Numbered from the stretch's first letter, positions 1 through 8,448 are shown. The stretch is DNA of 12,500 nt from Hyphochytrium catenoides (GCA_900088475.1 FLMG01003832.1:5456-17955); one strand, 5' to 3'. Numbers and translations are program-made. Notes: generated from the sequence alone by a model not told the origin.

Positions 1-126
1 TCCCGCCTCTCTCTCTCTCTGGCTTACTCCCCTCTCCTCTTCTCTTTGTTTTATAGAACATTATCGAAAGACAAGATACGAATGAATGAGAGAGTGATGG
101 AAGAGAGAGAAAAATGAACAAAGAGG

Positions 127-158
<32 letters not shown>

Positions 159-1025
159 AAGAGTCAGGTAATGAAAAGGGAAACTCTCAACGCAAAGAGA
201 GTTGTAAGGCAGACAGTAGCCACCTAGCTAGTAAATAGTAGGAAAGGGAGAAGTAGTAGAAAGAAAGAGAGAGAGAGAGACAGAAAAAAGAGAGAAGAGA
301 GAGAGAAAGAGATTCCAAATGCCCTAGTATCTAAGAAAAAAAGAAGTAAAGCGAGCAGAGGCAGTGATAAGAGAGAGACAGTGTTCCTTTATATATAACA
401 TATATTTCTGTATAATACCAAGGCAAAAGGCAGCGTTCCTTTCTTCTCTCCCATTCCAACACACACACTCTCTCTCTCTCTCTCTCTCTCTTGTCTGGGC
501 TATCGTCCTGTTCCTCTCTCTCGTTGTTAGAGATTCTGCAGAGAGAGAGAAAGGATGGAGCCGGCTGACTGAGAGGCGGTGAGAGAGAGAGGCAGAAAGA
601 GGGAGGGAGGAAAAGAGTGAGAGAGAGAGAGAGAGAGAGGAAGAGAGAGCAAAAAGAAAGAGCAAACAGAGAGAAGGCGTGAGAAGGATGAGAGAAAGGA
701 GGGGTTACGAGGGATCGACCCCAAAAAAAAAGAGAGAGGGAGGAAAATGTGAGATTTTGAAGAGGAAAGAAGAGAGAGATTAAGAGAGAGAGATGAGGGC
801 AACTATGAGAACATACCAAGCAACGAACTGGACAGCCGAACTATTATACAATCAGAGGCACGATGTACTCATCTCTCATTTTCTCTCTCTCTCTGTCTTT
901 CCTGTCTCTTTTTCTTTCTCGTTCCTTATATCCCTAAGGATGTTACACTCTCTCTCTTCTCTCCTCACACAACCCGCAAGAGCTTCGATTCTTATATTTT
1001 TGCATTCTCTCTCTCTCTCTCTCTC
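1..1025. other. GA/CT-repeat-rich flank, no certain gene
   Basis: This stretch lies downstream of the C2 gene. It is mostly purine-rich on the plus strand, with a (CT)n run at 468-491. Long open frames cross it on both strands, but they are built of Ser-Leu or Arg-Glu repeats, which period-2 repeats give in every frame without stops. One less repetitive piece on the minus strand, roughly 530 down to 331, follows a good acceptor (ctctctctgcag). It reads hydrophilic then aromatic sequence, with pieces such as SNNEREEQDDSPDK and LPWYYTEIYVIYKGTL, and ends at TAG. It could be a terminal exon, but I recognise no family and cannot place its partners. Confidence 0.4.
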
Positions 1026-1380
1026 TCATTTTCTCTCTGCCATAGCCTTGATCTCTTCCTTGTACGCCTTTAATCTCTCGTCTCGGTAGTCATAACCTTC
1101 CACATTTATCCCGGGAAAGTTTGCCACCAGGAGAGAGACAAGGAGAGAGATTTTCTCCACGGGGGGCGAGTACGTTCCCGAGCCGTTATCTATGACAAGC
1201 GTGTACTCTTTCTGTTTCTCTCCTCCTTTCTCTCCCTCTTTCTCTCTCTCCAGGATGAGAAACTCTCCTGCATAACGGACGCGAGGAGCACAGTTGGAGT
1301 GCATCGCGTGCTTGGAGAGATTGTCTACGAAGAAACTGGCGCCTGTAACACAGAGAGAGAGAGAAGAGAAAGAGAGAGAG

Positions 1381-1418
<38 letters not shown>

Positions 1419-2178
1419 AGAAGAAGATCAAGATAGTAGAAGATCCAATTAGCAGGTTATTTTTTTAGTGGAAGACAGCCCCCATAAAGATGAAGCAGCA
1501 AGCCGAGTAAGAACAAGAGAGAGAGAGAAAGAGGAAGAGAGAGAGAGAAAGAGAAAGAGAGAGAGAAAAGAGAGAGTCTACATTGTTACTCTAGAAGAGG
1601 AGAGAAGGAAAAGGCAAGAAAGGACGCCACGCCATTATAAGGACAGAGCAAGACAGAGAGATATCGGGAGAGGAGGGACAAACCCTAGACCAAAGAAAGA
1701 GAGAGACACACACACACGAGAAGAGGGAAAGAGAGAGAGAGAGAAAGACAGAGATGGGATAAAATGCAACATTGATAAAGGAGGGAGTGAGATAAAGAAA
1801 AAAGAAGAGAGAGAGAGAGAATGAACAGGAGAGAGAAGAATGTTTTCTCTCTCTTACACCTTTACCTGTCTCCGAGAAGCGGAAGCAATCTTCTACGAGA
1901 ACATAGGTAAACAGACGTGGCGATCCTTCTCTCTCTCCCTCTCTCTCTCCCCGCCCATAGTTACACAGGCGGAGAAAATCCGAGAGAGAGAGAATGTACC
2001 CTGTCTCTCTGCAGAAATTGCTCTTTCCGTAGAGATATTGGTGTTCCCTCTTTATTGCCTCTCTAAGGATCGAGGAAGAGGGAGAGGGACCGAAGATCAT
2101 CTGCGCTTTGTCGTACTCTTGCGCCCACTCACACTCATAATCCCCGAAGATCTCAGAGACAAAGTTGAGCCGGATCTG

Positions 2179-2228
<50 letters not shown>

Positions 2229-2860
2229 GAGACAGAGAGAGAGACAGAGAGAGAGAGACAGAGATGCGAAGAGGAGGAAAAGAAAGAGAGAGTTGAGGGA
2301 AGAAAAGGGAGAGAGAATTGGGGGCAGAAAAAGAGATGGAAAGAGACAAAGAGAGATGGGGAAGATAGAAGAGAACGAGAGAGAAAAGAGAATGAGAGAG
2401 ACAGAATGGTGGAAAAGATAGAGTGGGCCGGTGAAGACAATGAAGGGGAGAAAAGGACAAAGAAAGAAAAGAGGGAGAAAAGGGCGTGAAAAAAAGGAAA
2501 GGTCGAGAGATAGTGATGTGAGAAGAGATACGTCGGGCAGCAAGAGAATGAGAGCGACCGAGAGGGAGAAAGAGAGAAAGAAACAAGAGAGAGAGAGAGC
2601 GAGAGAGAAGAGAGAGAGAGAGAGAAAGAAGGGAAAGAAGCAAGGTTAGAACCTGATTGAAGGGAAGAGGGAAGGCGACCAGACAGCGGAAGAGAGGGAG
2701 AGATGCGAGGTGAAAAAAATAGAGAGAGAGAGAGAGAAGCGGGATGGAGGGAGAGACACAGCAAGACAAAGACTCTTCCCTTCTCCAGCCTCTAGAGTGT
2801 TTCTTTCTACCTCTTACTTCATCCCTGTCCTCTAGTTTCTCTGGTAGTCTCTTTCTTTGG

Positions 2861-2895
<35 letters not shown>

Positions 2896-3035
2896 ATTCT
2901 CTCTCTCACCTCATAGGAGCACCAGCTGCCCCTCCCCAGTCTCCCTCTGGCGATAGCTTGAGCAAGATTTCTGTGAGTGATCGAGTAAGAGATCCGCTGC
3001 TGATTTCGCTCCTGCTCCTTCTGAGAAAACGGGAC

Positions 3036-3094
<59 letters not shown>

Positions 3095-4682
3095 AAAAGG
3101 GAGAGGGGGAAACGAGAGAGAGAAAAGATAAGAGAAGATACGGAGCGCGTGAGAGAAAAAAGAGTGAGTAGACAAAGAGACAGAAGAGAGACACAACGTA
3201 CAAGAGAAAGGAAGAGGAAAGACGGACGGAAGAGACATAGAGTACATGGATTAAAAATCAAAGAGAGAGAGAGAGTGAAAGCTATGTACGAACAGAGAAA
3301 TACCACAAATGACAAATAAAGAGAGAGAGAGCGACAGAGAGAGAGAGAGAGCGAGAGAGAGAGAGAGAGAGAGCCAACGAACAAGAGAGATAAACAGAAG
3401 GAAGGGCCATTTTAGATATTTGAGAACGAGGGGACTAGTACTGACGAGGGTTCTCCATCCCGAGGCCAGGAATAGTTTCTTCCTCTCTCTGTCTTTCTCT
3501 CTCTCTCTCTCCTCTGCGCGTTTTCCTTTTACCTTTGCATTCTCAGGCCTCACAAACTTGAGGAGAATCTCTCCTGACTTTCCCTGGAGAGGGAACCATC
3601 TCTCTTCATCCCAGACGAGAGAAGAGAGAGAGAAAGAGAGAAACCCAAGCTTATCGTCTCTCGTGGCCAGATCTTTATCCCATATCTCTATTATCAGAGT
3701 GGGAGAGAAAGGGAGAGAGAGAGACGAGGAAGAGAGAGAGAGAGAAAGATGCTCTCTCCAGGTGGGGTTGACTGTGTTTCTGGCGACAGAAGAGAGAATT
3801 CTGTTTTTTGAGTCTGACGCTAAGTAGAGAATGGCATAAGGGTCACTCTTTCCATTGATATCTGCCGCCTGAGAAAGAGAGAGAGAGAGAGAAAGAGAGA
3901 AAGAGAGAGAGAAATGAGCGTGACAATGGAGAGAGTATGGAAGGGAAAAGGAGAGACAGATGGAAAGACAGAGAGAAGAGGGAAAAGGCAGTGGGAAGAG
4001 AGAAGAGATGAGAAACCGAGGAGAGAGAGAGCAAAAAAAGAGAGAGAAAAAGAGTGAAAGGAATACTGAGGTGTAAATCAAAGTAGAAGGGTTGGAGGAC
4101 ATTGAAATGAAGGAGAGAGATGAATAGAGAGAGGAAGAAACAAAAGGAGAAGAGATTGAGAAAGAGAGAGAGAGAGAGACAGTGTAAAGGGAGGGTAAAA
4201 TCGAAAGGAGAAGTGTCAAGGATGAGAGAGGGAGCACAGAATAGAGAAAGAGAGAGAGAGAGCCAGACGGAGAGAGCCAGATAGAGAGAGGGACAGATAG
4301 AAAGATGTCGGGAGAGCGGAGAGCCTCAGAAAAAGAGACGAGAAAGAAGTTCTAGAGAGAGAAAGAGAGAGAAAGAGAGAGAGAAGAGAGGAGTAGAGAG
4401 AGAAAGAGAGGAATTGGAGGGAAACGGAGAAGAAGGAGAGCGGAGAGAAGGGGCAGAGGAGAGAGACAGAGAGAGAGAACGCAGGAGACAGGATAGATAG
4501 ATAGAGAGAGAGAGGGAGAGAGAGAAAAAAGATAGAACAAAGAGCAAGGGCGTAGTAAGACAGCCAGGCACAGAGAGAGAGAGAGAGAGACGGAGAGAGA
4601 AAGCGCTTACTGGAAGGTTCCTGCCTCGGATCAGCTCTACCAATAGACTAAAGAACGGGGAAGAGTGGGGTGCGGGGTGCAG

Positions 4683-4713
<31 letters not shown>

Positions 4714-5016
4714 AGAGAAAGAGAAAGAGAGAGAGAGAGGAGAAGCGAGAGACAGTGAGACCCAAGTGAGAAGGAAGATGGAAGGTGAAGCGGAGATGGG
4801 GAGGAGAGAAAACAAGAAAGAGCTAGCGAGAATGCAGGACAGGGAAATAGAGAGAAGAGAGGAACGTGGAGAGAGAGAGAGAGAGGGAGAGAGAGAGAAA
4901 AGAGAAGAAAGAGGAAGGGAGAGGAGACAAAATGCAAAGAATCGAGATTATTCAAGGACAAGCGCAGAGAAGAGATTCCGTTGGTACCTTTGAGTCTCTC
5001 CGTCGTTTTCTGCCAT
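1026..5016 (-). CDS. C2-domain protein with conserved C-terminal region (6 exons)
   Basis: Exons, all minus strand and phase-consistent: 5016-4988, 4647-4611, 3868-3533, 3020-2910, 2175-1866 and 1342-1026, giving 379 residues. The ATG at 5016 opens MAENDGETQ; exons 1 and 2 join within a serine codon, then LLVELIRGRNLP runs in phase 0 into AADINGKSDPY. Residues 11-128 form a C2 domain. The acidic calcium-ligand positions are present: D25 and D31 in loop 1, and D86, D88 and D94 in loop 3 (IEIWDKDLATRDDKLG). The domain closes with ERWFPLQGKSGEILLKF. Calcium-dependent phospholipid binding at the cytosolic face of membranes is therefore likely. Residues 172-379 resemble, from memory, the C-terminal half of uncharacterised fungal and protist C2 proteins (FRFSETG, KHAMHSNCA, LVIDNGSGTY, NFPG). 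The FSETG/ASFF codon is split 1+2 across intron 5. Introns are 340, 742, 512, 734 and 523 nt. Exon 4 is the weakest: it is supported only by its splice sites and phase. Exon 3 could extend into a further open stretch to about 3440. Confidence 0.85.
1209..1250 (-). repeat. GA-rich tract translated inside the C2 gene's last exon
   Basis: Purine-rich sense sequence encodes residues 306-319 (ERE KEGEKGGEKQK) between YAGEFLIL and YTLVIDNGSGTY. Both flanks look conserved and lie in the same uninterrupted frame, so the tract is coding rather than intronic unless an undetected short intron is present. Confidence 0.65.
1918..1956 (-). repeat. GA-rich tract translated inside exon 5 of the C2 gene
   Basis: The tract encodes residues 245-257 (GRGEREGEREGSP). 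It sits between DFLRLCNY and LFTYVLVEDCFRFSETG, with one open frame running through. A possible donor (gtacat) at 1999 lies upstream. Splicing from there to the acceptor at about 1893 would break the phase needed for DCFRFSETG, so read-through is the better model. Confidence 0.6.
2180..2266 (+). repeat. (GA)n microsatellite with an interrupted 12-14 bp repeat
   Basis: A 41-bp pure GA run at 2180-2220 is followed by about four units of GA repeat each broken by a single C (unit GAGAGAGACAGA and length variants). It lies immediately upstream of the exon-5 acceptor of the minus-strand C2 gene, so on the transcript it is the polypyrimidine tract of intron 4. Confidence 0.9.
3039..3089 (+). repeat. 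(AG)n microsatellite, about 51 bp
   Basis: This is the longest pure dinucleotide run in the window. On the transcript of the minus-strand C2 gene it is a CU tract that ends about 18 nt before the exon-4 acceptor at 3021, inside intron 3. Confidence 0.95.
3698..3748 (-). repeat. CT tract translated inside the C2 domain
   Basis: Sense-strand CT-rich sequence encodes residues 63-79 (LSLSLSSSSLSLPFSPT). It lies between the C2 motif NPTWREH and the strand LIIEIWDKD. The exon frame is continuous, there is no usable GT-AG pair that keeps phase, and the length fits the strand-loop segment normally found here. The microsatellite therefore appears to supply C2 beta-sandwich sequence. Confidence 0.7.
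4611..4647 (-). other. 37-nt internal exon of the C2 gene
   Basis: This exon is listed separately because it is easily missed. The acceptor is ccgttctttag and the donor is CCA|gtaagc. It encodes the first C2 beta strand, LLVELIRGRNLP, and converts incoming phase 2 to outgoing phase 0, exactly matching its neighbours. Confidence 0.85.
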
Positions 5017-5448
5017 TCTTTTTCTCCCTTGGCTGAGCCCTTCTCTCTCTCTCTCTCTCTTTTCTCTCTCTCTCTCTTCTTCTCTCTCTCTCTCTGTTGT
5101 TCTCTACTTCTCCCTGGGTATCGTTTTTTTGTCTCTCTCTTCCGCGAAGGTCTTTACAGCCTTTCTCTCTCTTTTAGTGGTGCTTTCTCAGTTAAGTCTC
5201 TCTTTCTTCTCATTTCATCTTCAAAGTCTCTCTCTCTCCCCCCTTGTGTCTGCAGTGCCTCTCTCCCTCTCTCCTTTCTCTCTCTTTGTGACTCTCTGAA
5301 GCGCAATCACCGCGCTGCTCGAGAGAGAAAGAGATTCTCTCGCAGGTTCTTTGGGAACTGCGGAAGAATGACAATGTGTATATCTCTCCTCTCTCCCCCT
5401 TCCCTATCTCGTTCCTTTCCCCCCTCTCTCTTTCTCTCTCTCTCTTTC

Positions 5449-5451
<3 letters not shown>

Positions 5452-5496
<45 letters not shown>
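5452..5496 (+). repeat. (CT)n microsatellite, 45 bp
   Basis: A pure CT run. With the GA run at 5679-5717 it forms inverted arms on the same strand separated by about 180 bp. Confidence 0.95.
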
Positions 5497-5498
<2 letters not shown>

Positions 5499-5672
5499 GG
5501 TCCTCTATCTCGTTCCTTTCTTTCCTTTCTGATGATGCTTCATAGTTCTGCTCTCACTTTACAGCTCACTTTACCCGATCAGTCCCTCCAACTCCTTACA
5601 AATATAAGCGAGACAACGACGAGAGATAGAGAGAGATGGAGAGAGAGGAAAAGAGACGGTGAGAGAGAGAGG

Positions 5673-5678
<6 letters not shown>

Positions 5679-5717
<39 letters not shown>
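5679..5717 (+). repeat. (AG)n microsatellite, 39 bp
   Basis: A pure AG run on the plus strand. It marks the right edge of the dinucleotide-rich block; rightward from here long GA/CT runs are absent until about 9970. Confidence 0.95.
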
Positions 5718-5721
<4 letters not shown>

Positions 5722-5843
5722 ACCGGACATCAACAACGTAAAGCCAGGTCATCTTCCCATCCATATTACTACTTCCCAACCAGGCTCTGTCATATATTAG
5801 ACCACCTCTATAAGGGGTTTATTATTTCTTTCGTTTGTATCAA

Positions 5844-5917
5844 TGATTGGCCAGATGGATACCTCTGAGACATCTTTAAACCAATCAAAGCCGTGTTACA
5901 GGGTTATCGACCAATCA
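5844..5917. promoter_or_regulatory. cluster of three CCAAT boxes
   Basis: TGATTGG (inverted CCAATCA) lies at 5844-5850 and CCAATCA at 5881-5887 and 5911-5917. The two direct copies are 30 bp apart start to start, about three helical turns. This heptamer is the classical NF-Y/HAP core. The cluster sits in non-repetitive DNA and could belong to a promoter facing either way, but no start codon nearby is convincing. Confidence 0.4.
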
Positions 5918-6970
5918 GAATGAGCTTATCATTGTGGAGGTATAATCAATGGTTTGAGAGGGCTGACAAGGGCCTCAGCTGCCAGGCCATCATCCATAGA
6001 CCAAGTTACTTTCGGCCGTGCACGGTTTTAGCAACTGCCCATTCAAATTAGTTATTACTTAGATTATCAATAAAACACTTCTCTGATAACTACTGAGGTT
6101 TCAGCCGTATACCGTCGTCCAGAAAAATCTCTCTTCAGTTCTTCTCTTCCTTCTTCTTTTTCTTCATTTTTCTGCTCTGATGACTTGTTTCTTAGTGTTC
6201 TTCCTTCCTCTTCTGCCTGCTGAATTTTTTTTCGTTTCTTTCTTCCTTTTTCCTTCTTCTTCCGCACATGTTTCCAATTCTATGTTTTGTTACTGTCCTT
6301 CTCTTGTTCGTTCTTCTTTCTTTTTTTCCACTCTTTTTACATGGTCTTCTATTCGTCCTACACTATTTCTCTTTTTTTCCCACAAATCACAGGTTAGCAA
6401 CGGGAGGACGTCTCTTGATATTTTCACTGCTTTCTACAACGTATAAGCAGGACGAAAGGAGGAGAAGAAGAAACAACGAGGAAAAGGTCAGACAGAGCAA
6501 GAGAATGATAAAGGTAGAGGAAGGGGCTATCTTTGGGGTAGATAAAAGCAAAGCATATCTGTCAATAGTTCTTAAGGCCATTCTACTACCGTGAGACGAA
6601 GAAGAAGAGGAAAAGAAGTAAAGGAAGGAGGAGGTGGAGAGGAGAAAGAGGAGAGAGGACGAGACGAAAGAGAAGAGGGAAGAATATTAGTAGGAGGAAA
6701 GAAGAGGAGATGAAAAATAGGGAACAATACTCTTAATTATTTCCGCTACCGCCAGTCGTACGGTGAGGACAAAGTGAGAAAATCAGCAAAAAGAGAAGAA
6801 AGCAAGAAGATGATCAAAAGAGAAAGAAGAAAGAGAAGAAGAAGCAAAACAATGGATGGAAAAAGATAGAAATGCCAGAAAATTCCTTTTCTTTCGGTGG
6901 GAGGCAAACATGTCAAACAGGCGAAGCAGCTTCTACCTTTTTAGCTAAATCCTCCCGTCCTCCTCCGCCT
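5918..6970. other. non-coding or uncertain stretch with pyrimidine- then purine-rich halves
   Basis: The plus strand is T/C-rich from about 6110 to 6390 and GAA/GGA-rich from 6450 to 6860. One exon-like piece on the plus strand, 6393-6440, has a good acceptor (cccacaaatcacag) and donor (gtataa) and reads VSNGRTSLDIFTAFYN. Another frame continues past it to a stop near 6594. I could not link these to a gene. The purine-rich part gives basic, low-complexity frames only. Confidence 0.35.
6597..6860 (+). repeat. GAA/GGA-type purine-rich tract
   Basis: An impure trinucleotide-like polypurine stretch (gaagaagaggaaaag and similar), broken by about 60 bp of mixed sequence near 6720-6780. It differs from the period-2 repeats elsewhere. 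Confidence 0.7.
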
Positions 6971-7290
6971 TCAGGGAATCTTCCCTCTCTCTCTCTTTAT
7001 AGTTAAAGAATGGCAGACACGAATTTGTTCGTGAAAAGCTGGCCAGTTGGTTTCCTTGTTTGGCCCCTCAATTGCTGCTTCTTGTCCTTCTCCTCTGCTG
7101 AGCCTTCCGAGTCTTCTTATAAGAAGATTCTCGTCCCCTTTCTCTTCCTCAATAGGGCCAACTTTGACAGAGGAGAGAATGAAGGGGCAACATTCGATCT
7201 GACCTGAAACCTTTTGCGTATAGTAAATAAAGGTGAGAAATGGAAGAAGAAGACTTTACTTGTCTCCTTCTTCCCCTTTCTATCGGTCAT
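6971..7290 (-). CDS. possible small two-exon gene, unknown product
   Basis: Exon 1 is 7290-7260 (MTDRKGKKET plus one base) and ends at A|gtaaag. A 56-nt intron ends in aaaaggtttcag at 7204. Exon 2 is 7203-6971 and starts in the matching phase, giving 87 residues with pieces such as SVKVGPIEEEKGDENLL and GPNKETNWPAFHEQIR. There is a rival model: the same donor joins an acceptor (cttcttataag) near 7112, also phase 1, and yields a shorter C-terminus containing RKPTGQLFTNKFVSAIL then TAA. Both are hydrophilic and coding-like. Upstream, the frame stays open to a TAG near 7369, so the true start may lie in another exon. I recognise no family. A plus-strand frame (7010-7207, opening MADTNLFVKSW) overlaps and is a weaker alternative. 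Confidence 0.3.
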
Positions 7291-7865
7291 GGGATTGCGC
7301 TTTCTCAGCGTCCCGGTAGTGCCGTTCCGACCCGCTCCAGAGGGTGCCTCCCAGACCAGCGGAGAATTAAAGCTCTATCCCGCTACTTCTTAACCTTACA
7401 CTCCATGATGAGCCAAGATGAGCGAAGGAGAAGAAGAAGGAGCAGAAGAAGAAGGAGCAGAAGAAGAAGCAGAAGAAGAAAGGAAGCAGAAGAAGAAAGG
7501 AAGCAGAAGAAGAGGAAAGAGAAGAGAGGCAACAAAGAAGAGCTACGGCATTCGTAGCTTCTCTCTCTCCTCCTCCCTCTACCATTATAAACAAAACGGA
7601 AGACTTCTATCAAAGAACTGCTCAAAACAGAAAGAGAAGAAGAACATGCGAAAGAAGAAGAGAAAGAAGATTTGGTTCATTTTATAAAAGAAGAGCATAG
7701 ACAGTAAGAGGAGACAATGTATTAAAAAGCTTAAACCACAGCCACTTCTATGAAGATTGCTGTCCTTATAATGAAGTAATAATTTCTAGTCTATGAAGAG
7801 AAAGAGCCAACAAGAAACTGCTAATAGTAGAGAGCCAAAGGAGCGATTTCTGAAAGGGTGAACTA
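7291..7865. other. stretch without a supported gene
   Basis: It contains a GAA-rich minisatellite (listed separately) and mixed AT-rich sequence from 7560 to 7865. Frames crossing it are Arg/Lys- or Leu/Phe-rich low-complexity products of the repeat. Confidence 0.4.
7425..7530 (+). repeat. GAA-based minisatellite with 15- and 17-bp units
   Basis: Two copies of agaagaagaaggagc (15 bp) are followed by a 12-bp unit and two copies of agaagaagaaaggaagc (17 bp), then degenerate copies. It lies upstream of the possible small minus-strand gene ending at 6971, where it would read as a pyrimidine-rich leader or intron. Confidence 0.75.
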
Positions 7866-8165
7866 TTATTCAACAGCCTGCCTTGACTTAGTGAAGATGG
7901 AAAACATGGCAGATGTCCCGCTGATGAAGAAAGGGAAAGAGTACAAAGCAGTAAAGTTACTCTCAGCAGTTTGAGACAACGAGGAAGACACTATCATCCT
8001 TGGCCCACAATGGGGGAGGAGAGAAATTGGCCTTCTTTTTCCAGCAAGCGAAGGTGGAGAAGAAGTAGAAGCAGACAATGCTGAGAGGCGGAGGTTTCTT
8101 CTTTCGCCGTGTTTCTTCTTGAAGCACCTGCTGCACTTCTCCATGGACTGCAGAAGCTCCGTCAT
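7866..8165 (-). CDS. uncertain 99-codon open frame
   Basis: An ATG at 8165 opens MTELLQSMEKCSRCF and the frame closes at TAA/TAG-rich sequence at 7866. The first 35 codons favour G/C at third positions, as in the deacetylase gene; the remainder is Ser-rich with no motif. Other readings compete. A second minus-strand frame reads GAFTETDDGASAVHGEVQ over the same start. On the plus strand, an ATG at 7896 opens a frame that runs to about 8205 with one in-frame TGA (opening MENMADVPLMKKGKEY). I cannot decide between them; one may be part of a spliced gene or a decayed one. Confidence 0.2.
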   Translation of the reverse strand: MTELLQSMEKCSRCFKKKHGERRNLRLSALSASTSSPPSLAGKRRPISLLPHCGPRMIVSSSLSQTAESNFTALYSFPFFISGTSAMFSIFTKSRQAVE

Positions 8166-8233
8166 CAGTCTCCGTAAATGCACCAATATTCTCTTTTTTT
8201 TTTTATATAAATAACTACGAGGAAGAAGTATAA

Positions 8234-8249
8234 CTAACCCTAACCCTAA
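8234..8249 (+). repeat. telomere-like CCCTAA tract (telo-box)
   Basis: The sequence ctaaccctaaccctaa is about 2.7 units of CCCTAA (TTAGGG on the minus strand). It is far too short to be a telomere. It may be an interstitial telomeric scar or a telo-box type regulatory site. Confidence 0.7.
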
Positions 8250-8448
8250 GCAGAAGAAGAAGGAGGAGGAAGAGGAGCGGGAGAGAGGGAGAACAAGTAA
8301 CTTTCTTTTTCTAATAAGAAATGACATTACAATCTTTATATTGCTCAAAGCTAATCATTAAACTCTAAACAGACCCATAAAAAGGAATATGAATCCGCGC
8401 TCCTTTTTCCCTGACTTTTTATATAATAACCATTATCCATAAAAAAAA

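Larger units (their letters stand above)
5017..5800. other. CT/GA repeat block upstream of the C2 gene
   Basis: This should contain the promoter and 5' leader of the minus-strand C2 gene, but I see no clear TATA box. The plus strand is CT-rich to 5496 and GA-rich from 5620 to 5717. Splice-like fragments occur on both strands. On the plus strand, ctctcgcag at 5336-5344 is followed by GTTCTTTGGGAACTGCGG. On the minus strand, an acceptor (ttgtaag) near 5599 is followed by 20 nt and gtaaag. None joins into a gene I can support. Confidence 0.4.

Noticed and set aside
331-819. Long Ser-Leu or Arg-Glu open frames on both strands across 1-5700 and 9950-11200
   Set aside because: Period-2 GA/CT repeats contain no stop in any frame, so long frames arise automatically. 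Only islands with domain motifs or phase-matched splice sites were kept.
1986-1999. Splice donor gtacat ending exon 5 of the C2 gene early
   Set aside because: Ending the exon at 2000 gives phase 2, which cannot join the acceptor at about 1893 in the frame of DCFRFSETG; read-through keeps phase 1, as exon 6 requires.
2180-2266. Regularly spaced units resembling a CRISPR array
   Set aside because: The units are 12-14 bp of simple GA repeat with no unique spacers; this is an interrupted microsatellite.
2832-2910. Extension of C2-gene exon 4 through the GA tract
   Set aside because: The frame meets TAG at 2832, and GAG|gtgaga at 2910 is a good donor in the right phase.
8234-8249. True telomere or chromosome end
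   Set aside because: Fewer than three repeat units, with complex sequence and a gene on both sides.
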